DNA of 64,000 bases from Sphingobacteriales bacterium (lineage in GTDB: Bacteria; Bacteroidota; Bacteroidia; Chitinophagales; UBA2359), in assembly GCA_016711295.1 (NCBI GenBank), contig JADJTE010000001.1, forward strand, positions 124,001 to 188,000. The letters run 5' to 3'. Position 1 is the stretch's first letter. Each line of letters opens with the position of its first letter. The position numbers and the translations under genes are program-made. Of this stretch, positions 21,250-30,200 are shown piece after piece. The notes beneath the pieces are model-generated. The model made no database searches, had not been told where the DNA came from, and saw only the letters and a list, made by a program, of their open reading frames with translations.

Positions 21250-22110
21250 ATGCTCCGATGGACTAATTACCACCAACATTGCCATTATTGCGATGGCACC
21301 GATGCCCCTGAAACCTATATCAAGGCAGCCCTGGCGCAAAACGTCGGCTCTTTTGGCTTTTCGAGCCATGCCACCGTGCCGTTTAGCGTGCCTTGGTGCA
21401 TCAAACCGCATTTATTTGATGCGTATATCGAACATATCAAACGACTAAAAAGCGAATATGCCGACCAACTGCCTATTTATGTAGGCATGGAGATAGATTA
21501 TATACCCTCGCTCATCAACCCCCGACAAGCGCAGTTTGACAACTTAGACTACCGCATTGGGTCGGTGCATTATTTGCAACCTAACCCCGAATTGCCCTTG
21601 TTTGAAGTAGACGGTACTTCCAAATCTTTCCGCGAGGGTTTGGAAACGCTGTTTGCCAATGATATACGTCGCGCCTGCGAATTATATTACAGCAGCACCC
21701 GCGATATGTTGCGCCAATGCCCACCCGATATTTTGGGACATATAGACAAAATAAAAATGCGAAATACCGACAACCGCTATTTTTCAGACACCGATATTTG
21801 GTATAGGCAAGCCGTGATGGATACCTTAGATGTGGCTGCCGAAACAGGTGTAGTGATAGAGGTAAATACGCGCAGCATGTATAAGAAAAAAAATATACAA
21901 CCCTACCCGTCCTATTGGGTCTTGGAGGGCATACGCCAACGCCGTATCCCGATTATGCTCAACTCAGATGCGCACCAACCCCGCGAAATTACCGCCGAAT
22001 TTGCGCAAACTGCCGAGCAACTCTATCAATTGGGTTTCCGCGAACTACACATCATCACACCACAAGGCATAGCCCCCCGACCCTTTACAGCAGAAGGAAT
22101 AGAGATATAG
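21250..22110 (+). CDS. PHP-family phosphatase, probably histidinol-phosphatase
   Basis: A 286-residue PHP (polymerase and histidinol phosphatase) domain enzyme. Metal-binding motifs are visible: NYHQHCHYCDG at the N-terminus, GFSSHATVPF, an EID motif in YVGMEIDYIP, GSVHYL, DILGHIDKIK and the C-terminal NSDAHQP. Members with this length and order in Bacteroidota are annotated as histidinol-phosphatase (HisK-like), the penultimate step of histidine synthesis; no other his genes are near, so the substrate is inferred. The ATG at 21250 follows the upstream terminator by 25 bp. Confidence 0.85.
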   Translation: MLRWTNYHQHCHYCDGTDAPETYIKAALAQNVGSFGFSSHATVPFSVPWCIKPHLFDAYIEHIKRLKSEYADQLPIYVGMEIDYIPSLINPRQAQFDNLDYRIGSVHYLQPNPELPLFEVDGTSKSFREGLETLFANDIRRACELYYSSTRDMLRQCPPDILGHIDKIKMRNTDNRYFSDTDIWYRQAVMDTLDVAAETGVVIEVNTRSMYKKKNIQPYPSYWVLEGIRQRRIPIMLNSDAHQPREITAEFAQTAEQLYQLGFRELHIITPQGIAPRPFTAEGIEI

Positions 22111-22278
22111 AGTGGTCTGATTTTTTAAGTTTTATACACTTACCTTACACGAGTTTCATGCCTACGGTATCATAGATTCAAGTAGTAAATGCGACATTGT
22201 TTAGTTGATTTTGATGCAAGTTAATCGATTCGATAGGCGATAAGAATCCGAGTCTTTTTCTTGGTCTGTTGTTTATTT

Positions 22279-22544
22279 GTAACTATTTAGGTATTGCGCT
22301 CCTCTATTCTAATTTATGTTTGTAGGTCGTATTTATTCCTCCACATATCTAATGTTAGATGCCATACCTACGGTATTTTAAGAATCGTACTTGCTATGTG
22401 CTACCAATATAACATGCCTACGGCATTTTAAGAAACGATTAAGGTAATTTCTATATTTCCCAAATTTAAGGTTAAATTTTCGATTTTTTACTTTTGCAGG
22501 AAATCTAATGAATAGCATAGTGACGAAGTTGCCTAAATAGTTAC
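22279..22544. mobile_element. Inverted-repeat element, long class (266 bp)
   Basis: Begins GTAACTATTTAGG and ends CCTAAATAGTTAC, the same ends as the short MITE family, but the interior is different. It contains two copies of a CATRCCTACGGYATTTTAAGAA-type motif. Its last 192 bp recur at 22896-23087. It separates the two parts of the IS30 remnant; no target duplication is seen (flanks GTTTATTT and AATCATGT). Confidence 0.6.
22353..22544 (+). repeat. 192-bp direct repeat, copy A
   Basis: Matches 22896-23087 over its whole 192 bp with substitutions only (roughly 85-90% by eye). The two copies flank the IS30 N-terminal fragment and both end in CCTAAATAGTTAC. Confidence 0.75.
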
Positions 22545-22785
22545 AATCATGTCTATGCCCTCTAAGCGACACCGACCCGCTATCTGCTCAGGGCTAAGAC
22601 CAGCACGAAGATACTGCGCAATCTGTTGCTCCATCGCCGCACTATTGCGCTCCAACTCACGATAAACCGCGCTATGATGTATGTTTAAATAGTGTGCAAT
22701 AAAAGTCGCGGACTTTTGAGCTACATGCAAAGCTTTTATTCCATATCTTTGCGATAAGGTTAGATGCTACATATTTTGTTTTCTT

Positions 22786-23087
22786 GTAATTATTTAGGCG
22801 GTGCCAAGCATTCGAGTGCTAAGAAATGACTTCTCAATCCCGCTATGGATAAAACGTTGGGAGCAAAGAAATAGCAGCACAAAATACAATCCTACTGTTA
22901 GATGCCATACCTACGGCATTCTAAGAACCGTATCTGCCTGATGCTACTAATATAACATGCCTACGGCATTTTAAGAAACAATCAAGGTAATTTCTCCATT
23001 TCCCAAATGTACGGCTAAATTTTCGATTTTTTACTTTCGCAAGAAGTCTGATAAATAACTGAGCAACGAAACTGCCTAAATAGTTAC
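22786..23087. mobile_element. Inverted-repeat element, long class (302 bp)
   Basis: Begins GTAATTATTTAGGC and ends GCCTAAATAGTTAC. Its right part is direct repeat copy B (22896-23087). It ends 40 bp upstream of the hsdM start, so it forms the upstream region of the restriction operon. Confidence 0.6.
22896..23087 (+). repeat. 192-bp direct repeat, copy B
   Basis: Second copy of the 22353-22544 repeat, same length, same orientation. Confidence 0.75.
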
Positions 23088-23127
23088 CTTAGAACAAACT
23101 AATTTTACCCCTGAACAAATCTAATAA

Positions 23128-25233
23128 ATGAAAGGAAAAGAACTTCGGGAATTAGAAGCCGAATTGTGGCGAGCCGCAGACCAGCTCAGAGCAAACAGTA
23201 AACTAACGGCTTCGGAATACACAATGCCCGTATTAGGGCTGATATTTTTGCGACATGCCTACAACCGCTTTCGAAAAGCAGAAGTGGAGGTGGAAAAAGA
23301 TTTGCCCGTGCACCCACAGCGTGGCAAACGACCTGTTACCAAAAAAGATTTTCAAGAACGAAATGCAATGCTCCTACCCAAAGAGGCGCAGTTTGACTAT
23401 CTGGTTTCATTGTCCGAAGATAAAAACATAGGCGAGAAGATTGACAACGCAATGAAACTGATTGAGGACGAATACGACCACCTCAAAGGCGTGTTACCCA
23501 AAAACTTTTCTGTTTTCAGTAGCGATTTGTTGCGAGAGTTGCTCCGCATTTTCAATGAAGAAGTGCTGCAAAAAGCCGAAGGCGATTTGTTTGGTAAGAT
23601 TTACGAATACTTCCTCAACAAATTTGCTATGACGGGCGCACAAGAAGGCGGAGAGTTTTTTACGCCTATGAGTTTGGTGAAAACCATTGTGAACGTCATT
23701 GAACCCGACCACGGCACTGTGTTTGACCCCGCCTGCGGCAGCGCGGGTATGTTTGTGCAAACGGGCTATTTTATAGAAAACGAAGGTTTGAAACCCGTCG
23801 AGAAGGTTACTTTCTTCGGGCAAGAAAAAGCCGAACTCAATACCAAACTTGCCAAAATGAACATGGCAGTGCACGGGCTGGAAGGCAAGATACAAGAAGG
23901 CAATACTTTTTACGAAGACAAACACAACCTCGTGAGGCGTGCTGATTTTGTAATGGCAAATCCACCGTTTAACGTAGATGGTGTAGACAAACTCAAAGAT
24001 GCCGTTAGGAAAGACCCTCGTTTGATTTTGGGCGGTAAAGTAAACCTGCCCAAAAACGACAACGCCAATTATTTGTGGATTCAGTATTTCTACAACTACC
24101 TGAAATCCCCTTCGAAAGACGCACGAGGTGGCAGAGCGGGTTTTGTAATGGCTTCGTCTGCCAGCGACGCAGGACACAGCGAAAAAGACATACGCGAAAA
24201 ATTGGTAAGAACAGGCGCAGTAGATATAATGATAGCTATTGGCAACAACTTTTTCTATACCCGTTCATTGCCTTGCACGCTGTGGTTTTTCGACAGAGAA
24301 AAAGAAGTGGATACGGAAAGAAAAGACAAAGTATTGATGCTCGATGCCCGAAAAATATACCGAAAAGTAACCAGTAAAGTAAACGATTTTAGCCCCGAAC
24401 AATTGCAAAACCTCATTTGTATTGTAAACCTATACCGTGGCAATACAAAAAAGTTTGAAAGCACGGTAAAAGATTATTTGCAAACTTCTGCCGACTTAGC
24501 CCAAAAAACCGCCGAAGCCACCACCGAACTGCAAAATCATTGGCAGAAACTGCTTGAAACCCTTAGCAAATTTAGCCTGAAACAAGACTCGCAGGATTTG
24601 GCGATGGATACAATAATACCTGAATGGCGGGAAATAGAAAGCGAAGCAAAACACATATATGACCTGCAAAATGCCTTAATCGCCGACATTGCTTTATTGG
24701 ATAATCCTGCCAAGCCTGTAAGCGCAGAAATCGTGGTGCAGACAAAAGCACTCCGCAAACCACAAGACAAACTCATCAAGCAATTGCTCGATGCCATCAG
24801 CACAGCCACCAAAGAATACCAACTGAGCAAAAACAAAAATTGGAAAGCCCTTGATGTGCGGGCAAAATACATTTCGCCCCTTTCAGCCCTACAACAACAA
24901 CTCAGCGGCAACCCCGATGAGGAAGAACCCGGCTTGCTGCACGAAACCGAATATTTCTACAAACAAGCCCAATGGCTTACGAGCCGTTTTCCCGACGGCG
25001 TGTATATCGATGTAGAAGGATTGTGCAAAGTAGTAACCCGAGCCGACATCGAAGCTAAGGATTGGAGCCTAAGCCCAGGCCGATATGTAGGCGTGGACAC
25101 CAGCACCACCGATGAGGACTTTGACTACCAAGAACGCCTTGCCGAAATACACCTCGAATTAGAAGGCTTGAACGAAGAAGCCTTTGCCTTAGCAAAAACT
25201 ATTTCTGAAAATTTTAAATTGTTGGCAGTATGA
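23128..25233 (+). CDS. hsdM: Type I restriction-modification N6-adenine methyltransferase subunit
   Basis: The 701-residue modification subunit; with HsdS it methylates adenine in the recognition site using S-adenosylmethionine. An N-terminal helical HsdM domain (ELWRAADQLRANSKLTASEY, FLRHAYNRF) precedes the methylase core: GGEFFTPMSLV, motif I DPACGSAGM near residue 200 and catalytic motif IV NPPF near 278. A long Lys/Glu-rich C-terminal segment (about 450-600) is predicted coiled coil. The frame is intact. Its stop overlaps the hsdS start (ATGA at 25230-25233). The promoter must lie in or near the inverted-repeat element ending at 23087. Confidence 0.96.
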   Translation: MKGKELRELEAELWRAADQLRANSKLTASEYTMPVLGLIFLRHAYNRFRKAEVEVEKDLPVHPQRGKRPVTKKDFQERNAMLLPKEAQFDYLVSLSEDKNIGEKIDNAMKLIEDEYDHLKGVLPKNFSVFSSDLLRELLRIFNEEVLQKAEGDLFGKIYEYFLNKFAMTGAQEGGEFFTPMSLVKTIVNVIEPDHGTVFDPACGSAGMFVQTGYFIENEGLKPVEKVTFFGQEKAELNTKLAKMNMAVHGLEGKIQEGNTFYEDKHNLVRRADFVMANPPFNVDGVDKLKDAVRKDPRLILGGKVNLPKNDNANYLWIQYFYNYLKSPSKDARGGRAGFVMASSASDAGHSEKDIREKLVRTGAVDIMIAIGNNFFYTRSLPCTLWFFDREKEVDTERKDKVLMLDARKIYRKVTSKVNDFSPEQLQNLICIVNLYRGNTKKFESTVKDYLQTSADLAQKTAEATTELQNHWQKLLETLSKFSLKQDSQDLAMDTIIPEWREIESEAKHIYDLQNALIADIALLDNPAKPVSAEIVVQTKALRKPQDKLIKQLLDAISTATKEYQLSKNKNWKALDVRAKYISPLSALQQQLSGNPDEEEPGLLHETEYFYKQAQWLTSRFPDGVYIDVEGLCKVVTRADIEAKDWSLSPGRYVGVDTSTTDEDFDYQERLAEIHLELEGLNEEAFALAKTISENFKLLAV

Positions 25234-26156
25234 AGTGGGAGAAAGTTGAAATAGGTCAACTCGGAGAGGTAATAACAGGGAATACTCCACCGAGGAAAAA
25301 TCCTGAATTATACGGAGATTTTATCCCCTTTATTAAGCCAACAGATATAGAAATTGATAGACGTTTTACACCCAACCCTGAAGAATGCTATTCTGAACTT
25401 GGGTTTGAAAAATATAGAAAATCATTAGGATTCAGGAACTTCATCAGGTAGAGAAAACGTTTCTAAATCTGCCTTTTCAAGCATTGAAGTTAAAGTTGTA
25501 AAACATCTCCCCACCCAACGCAAAATCGCCTCCATTTTATCGGCTTATGATGATTTGATAGAGAATAATTTGAAGCGGATAAGATTGTTGGAGGAGAAGG
25601 CGTTTTTGAGGTATAAACAGATTGTGAGGGAGGAGAAAATGGAGGTTGAAGGTAAATTGGAAAACTTTATTCGAACTGTAAAAAGAAAGACCAAAGTTCC
25701 CAAAGCTGACTACAAGGAAAAGGGTGAATTTCCAATTATTGACCAAAGCACAGATTTCATTGGGGGTTATACAAATGAGAAAGAAGCTAGTTACAATGAT
25801 GTACGAATGATTGTTGGTGGAGAGCATACTAGAATATTGAAGTACATCAATTTCCCATTTGCTTGTGGGGCTGACGGCACTCAATTAGTCAAACCTGAAC
25901 ATCCAAATATCTCAGTCGCTTATTTATATTTTGAGTTAATCAGCTGTAATCTTGCAAACTATCACTATGCAAGACATTTTAAGTTTTGAAAGAACAAGTA
26001 ATAAGATTGCCAAGTGAAAAAGTAATGTTAGAATACAACGTCGAAACAGATAATATTTTTAACCTAATTCAGCTTTTAAGGTTACAGAACACCCTCCTCC
26101 GCTCGGCACGGGATATTTTATTACCGAGACTGATGAACGGGCAAATAGAAGTGTAA
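25230..26156 (+). pseudogene. hsdS: Type I specificity subunit, damaged: first recognition domain mostly deleted
   Basis: HsdS normally has two ~150-residue target recognition domains (TRDs) each followed by a helical spacer. Here residues 1-66 give a TRD1 start (KWEKVEIGQLGEVITGNTPP, FIPFIKPTDIE), then the sequence jumps directly to the TRD1 end and first spacer in another frame (GTSSGRENVSKSAFSSIEV, HLPTQRKIASILSAYDDLIE), so roughly 80-90 residues are missing. TRD2 follows (KADYKEKGEFPIIDQST, YARHFKF) and, after one missing T at 25984-25987, the C-terminal helix LLRSARDILLPRLMNGQIEV ending at 26156. The T-run break may be a sequence error, but the TRD1 loss cannot be explained that way. Confidence 0.8.
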
Positions 26157-26169
26157 GGGTGTCGCACAA

Positions 26170-26561
26170 GGGCAACCACGAGGACAACCACGAGGGATTG
26201 CCCCAACGAAAAATAAAAAAAAAGGGCAACCACGAGGGATTGCCCCAACGAAAAATAAAAAAAGGGCAACCACAAGGGATTGCCCCAACGGAAAATAAAA
26301 ATAGGGCAACCACGAGGGATTGCCCCAACGGAAAATAAAAATAGGGCAACCACAAGGATTGCCCCGACGGAAAATAAAAATAGGGCAACCACAAGGGATT
26401 GCCCCAACGAGAAATAAAAATAGGGCAACCACGAGGATTGCCCCAACGGAAAATAAAAATAGGGCAACCACGAGGGATTGCCCCGACGGAAAATAAAAAT
26501 AGGACACCACGAGGGCAACCACGAGGGCAACCACGAGGATTGCCCCGACAAAAATAAAAAT
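26170..26561 (+). repeat. REP-type palindromic tandem array (nine ~40-bp units)
   Basis: Nine units with starts at 26170, 26224, 26264, 26304, 26344, 26383, 26423, 26462 and 26502, spaced 39-41 bp apart except the first (54). Each unit is GGGCAACCACGAGGG followed by ATTGCCCC, giving a stem GGGCAA/TTGCCC with a ~10-nt loop, then AACGGAAAATAAAAATA or similar. First and last units also carry extra 12-bp blocks of GGGCAACCACGA. The units vary in a handful of positions. There are no unique spacers, so it is not CRISPR. The A-rich tail of the last unit leads directly into the RAYT start codon at 26562. Confidence 0.9.
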
Positions 26562-27293
26562 ATGAATCAATACAATCCAAATATCCATCACCGCAGGTCT
26601 ATACGCCTGAAAGGTTACGATTATTCGCAGGCGGGATTATATTTTATTACCATTTGTGTACAAAACCGAAAACGTTTGTTTGGCGAAATCGCAAACGGAG
26701 AAATGATATTGAACGATGCAGGAATAATGGTCGAAAACGAATGGTTGAAATTACCCGAACGATTTAACAACATCCAATTGCATGAATATGTTGTGATGCC
26801 CAACCATTTCCACGCCATTTTGGAAATCGTCGGGGCAACCCACGTGGTTGCCCCAGACCACGATACCGCCCCAAATTATGACATTGACCAACAACAAGAA
26901 GGGCAACAAGAAGGGCAACAAGAAGGGCAACAAGAAGGGCAACAAGAAGGGCAACAAGAAGGGCAACCACAAGGGATTGCCCCGACGGAAAATAAAAAAA
27001 AGGGCAACCACGAGGGATTGCCCCAACGAGAAATAAAAATAGGGCAACTACAAGGGATTGCCCCGACGAAAAATAAAACCATTGGTGATATGCTGGGTGC
27101 ATTTCAATCAATTGTAACGGTGGAATATATTCGCGGAGTTAAAACATTGGGATGGAAACCGTTTAACGGCAAATTATGGCAGCGCAATTATTGGGAACAC
27201 ATCATTAGAGACGAACAAGCCTATCAAAACATTTCTAATTATATAATCAATAATCCCAAAAAATGGGATGAAGATAAATTTAAAACATCATGA
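26562..27293 (+). CDS. REP-associated tyrosine transposase (RAYT, Y1 HUH family)
   Basis: A 243-residue TnpA_REP-like protein, expected to nick single-stranded REP hairpins through a catalytic Tyr. The HUH motif is MPNHFHAIL at about residues 78-86 and the catalytic Tyr lies in ISNYIINNP near 227; RRSIRLKGYDYSQAGLYFITICVQNRKRLFG is the usual N-terminus and KTLGWKPFNGKLWQRNYWEHIIRDE the usual C-terminal half. The stretch between them (about residues 93-175) is not family sequence: it is six GGGCAACAAGAA repeats (QQEG units) and three full REP units (starts 26961, 27002, 27042) translated in-frame. ATG 26562 is preferred over 26478 because the extension would be REP array. The stop overlaps the hsdR start (ATGA at 27290-27293). 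Confidence 0.9.
   Translation: MNQYNPNIHHRRSIRLKGYDYSQAGLYFITICVQNRKRLFGEIANGEMILNDAGIMVENEWLKLPERFNNIQLHEYVVMPNHFHAILEIVGATHVVAPDHDTAPNYDIDQQQEGQQEGQQEGQQEGQQEGQQEGQPQGIAPTENKKKGNHEGLPQREIKIGQLQGIAPTKNKTIGDMLGAFQSIVTVEYIRGVKTLGWKPFNGKLWQRNYWEHIIRDEQAYQNISNYIINNPKKWDEDKFKTS
26832..26854. repeat. Perfect REP-like palindrome inside the RAYT gene
   Basis: GGGGCAACC (26832-26840) and GGTTGCCCC (26846-26854) are perfect 9-bp arms around CACGT. It lies just after the HUH motif codons and shares the GGGCAACC core of the array. Confidence 0.8.
26889..26960 (+). repeat. 12-bp tandem repeat (QQEG units) in the RAYT gene
   Basis: Six direct copies of GGGCAACAAGAA, in frame as repeated Gly-Gln-Gln-Glu. 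The 12-mer matches the left arm of the REP unit (GGGCAACCACGA) with two or three changes, so it is likely an expansion of REP arm sequence. Confidence 0.85.
26961..27080 (+). repeat. Three REP units embedded in the RAYT coding sequence
   Basis: Units begin at 26961, 27002 and 27042 with spacings 41 and 40. They are read in two different frames (GQPQGIAPTENK, GNHEGLPQREIK, GQLQGIAPTKNK). Two spacings total 81 bp = 27 codons, so the downstream Tyr domain stays in frame. Confidence 0.85.
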
Positions 27294-30200
27294 CTTGGGA
27301 ATATTCAGAAAATAATTTAATAGAACAAACCGCGATTGATTTATTTTCCAATCGCTTGGGTTGGGATACGCTATTGCCTTACAATAAAGAAGACTTTGGC
27401 GAAGGCAGCACTTTGGGCAAACGGGACAAAAAGGAAGTTGTGCTCAAAAAAATATTTTTTGAAAAGCTGAAACAGCTCAATCCTAACTTGCCTGAACAAG
27501 CCTACGAGCGAGCCTACGAAAAGCTCATTGCAGAAAGCAGTACCAAATCATTAGACGAAATCAATTACGAAAAACATCTATTGCTTCGCAATGGTATTCC
27601 TATTGATTTCATAGCCACGGAGGGCGAACACGCGGGTTCGACCCAACATAAGACACTAAAGGTTTTCGATTTTGACAATGTTGATAACAACCATTTTTTA
27701 GCTGTTCGCCAATTGTGGATTCAGGGCAAAAGCAACCGTAAACGCAGACCTGATATAATCGGCTTTGTAAATGGCATTCCGCTGCTGTTCATAGAGCTGA
27801 AAGCGGCTCACCAAAAATTAGAAAACGCCTACAAGGATAATTTCACCGACTACAAAGACGTAATCCCCGAACTTTTTTATTACAACGCCTTTGTAATGTT
27901 GAGCAATGGCATTGAAAGCCGTATTGGAAGCATTACGGGCAAGTATCAGCACTTTCACGAATGGAAACGCATCACAGAGGAAGACGAAGGCATTGTTGCG
28001 TTAGATAGAATTATTGTAGGCGTTTGCGAGAAAAAACGTTTTTTGGATTTGTTCGAAAACTTTATTCTGTTTGATAATTCATTAGGCAAAGTGGTAAAGG
28101 TCATTGCCCGAAACCATCAGTTTATTGGCGTAAACAAAGCCCTTGAAAACATCAAACATAAAGAGCAATTGTACAAACTGGGCAGAATCAGTTTAGAAGA
28201 AAAACAAAAACTCGGCGTGTTTTGGCATACGCAGGGTAGCGGCAAATCGTATTCGATGGTTTTCTTTTGCCAAAAAATACATCGCAAGTTTACGGGCAGT
28301 TATACTTTTTTAATCGTTACCGACCGCAATGAATTAGACACACAGATTTATAGCACATTCAGCGGCGTAGGTGCAGTGCCACAAGTAAGGGCAGGGGCAA
28401 AAGATTCGTTAAAAGCCAACACGGGAGAGCATTTGAGGCAGTTGCTCGGTTCAGAACACCGCTACTTATTTACACTCATTCACAAATTCAACTTTAACGA
28501 ACAAATAACACAGCGGGATAATATCATTGTCATTTCGGACGAAGCCCACCGAACTCAAGGCGGGCAGATGGCTATAAACTTGCGTAATGCTTTGCCAAAC
28601 GCTTCATTTATAGGGTTTACAGGAACTCCACTGTTCAAAGATGGTGAAATAACTAAGCGCATTTTTGGCGATTACGTTTCCCGTTATGATTTCAAACGAA
28701 GTGTAGATGATGGGGCAACCGTTCCATTGTATTACGAAAACAGAGGCGAATATTTAGGCTTGAAAAATCCCATTATCAACGAGCAAATACGAGCTGTAAT
28801 AGATGCCGAAAGCGAAGATTTAGACAGCGACCAACGCAGCAGAGTGGAACAACTATTTGCACGCGAATATCCAATTCTTACAGCAGAAAAACGATTAGAT
28901 GCCATTGCCAAAGATGTAGTGTGGCATTTCTGCAACCGTGGCTACAAAGGCAAAGGAATGTTTATAACATTGGATAAACTCACAGCCGTAAAGATGTATG
29001 ACCTGATTACGGCACATTGGAAAAAATATGTGGAGCAATTGGAAAAAGAAATTTCCAAGGGAGGATATGGCGACCAGGAACAGTTGGAAAAAAAACATGA
29101 ACTGCGATGGATAAAGGAAACGGAAATTTGTGTGGTGGTGAGTTCCGAGCAAAACGAAATTCAGAAATTTCAGAAATGGGGTTTAGACATCGAGCCACAC
29201 AGGGAGAAAATGAACACCCAAGACCTTGAAGCGAGGTTTAAAGATGAATATGACCCTTTCCGTTTTGTAATTGTTTGTGCGATGTGGATTACAGGTTTTG
29301 ACGTGCCTGCCCTTTCTACCTTGTATTTAGACAAGCCTTTGAAAACTCATACCTTGATGCAAGCCATTGCGAGAGCCAACCGAATCAGCGAAGGCAAAAA
29401 CAACGGTTTGATTGTGGATTATATCGAAACTTACACTGCCCTGCTGAATGCTTTGGCAATTTACGGCTCTGGCGGTGAAGAAAACGGTGGCGAAAAACCC
29501 GAACCACCTGTAAAACCAAAAGAAGAACTAATCAAACAATTAGAAGAGGCATTAGAAGCGACTGAAGCATTTTTGCGGGACGAAGTGAATTTTGATTTGC
29601 AAGAACTCATCAACGCAGACGATTTGTACAAATTAGCTGCAATGGAAAAAGCCGTGAATGCTGTTTATACCAATGATAAAACCAAACAGAAATTTCAGGT
29701 TTTGGCAAGAGAAGTTTTTAACAAATACAACGCCCTGCAACCCGACAAAGTATTGAATCAATATGCGCCAAGAAAAAATGCTATTAATGTCATTTACACT
29801 AGAATTGAGAAGAATACTGAAAGTGCAGATGTTGCCGACCTAATGCGAAAGATTCAAAATGTGGTGGATAAATCCATAGAAAATATGGTTGCAGAACCCG
29901 AATACAACGAAGAAAAAATCATTGACCTAAGCGGATTAGACTTCGACTTATTGGAGCAATATTTCCTAAAGACAAAGAACAAAAATGCAGCCGTTCAATC
30001 ACTCAAAGACAAAGTTGAAAAGCAATTGAAACGGATGCTAGAACGCAATCCATTGACCGTTGACTATTACAACCGCTATCAGGAAATCATTGATGAATAC
30101 AACAGAGGAAAAGACGAAGTGGTAATCAAAGAAACTTTCCGAAAGCTGATTGAACTCGTAAACTCGTATTCAGAAGAAGAAGCCGACACCAAACGAGAAG

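Larger units (their letters stand above)
22178..22730 (-). pseudogene. IS30-family transposase remnant, interrupted
   Basis: Two pieces of one transposase on the minus strand. 22545-22730 encodes an N-terminal helix-turn-helix (HHSAVYRELERNS) and GLSPEQIAGRCRLEG, typical of IS30 N-termini. 22178-22278 encodes INNRPRKRLGFLSPIESINL and a natural stop, the characteristic IS30 C-terminus. The ~190-residue catalytic DDE core is missing, and an inverted-repeat element (22279-22544) lies exactly between the pieces. The gene is therefore dead. This was read by eye from the frames and not by database search. Confidence 0.75.

Noticed and set aside
26170..26561. CRISPR array
   Set aside because: Regular ~40-bp spacing, but the whole unit repeats and there are no unique spacers or cas genes.
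26059..26591. Three long minus-strand reading frames through the REP array
   Set aside because: They translate the same 40-bp repeat in three frames (WLPYFYF, GQSLVV, GCPIFIF patterns). Open frames in all three phases are a product of the repeat, not genes.
26751..27111. Minus-strand reading frames antisense to the RAYT linker
   Set aside because: Same cause: they read the QQEG and REP repeats backwards (LLPFLLPF, SCCPSCCP). No domain.
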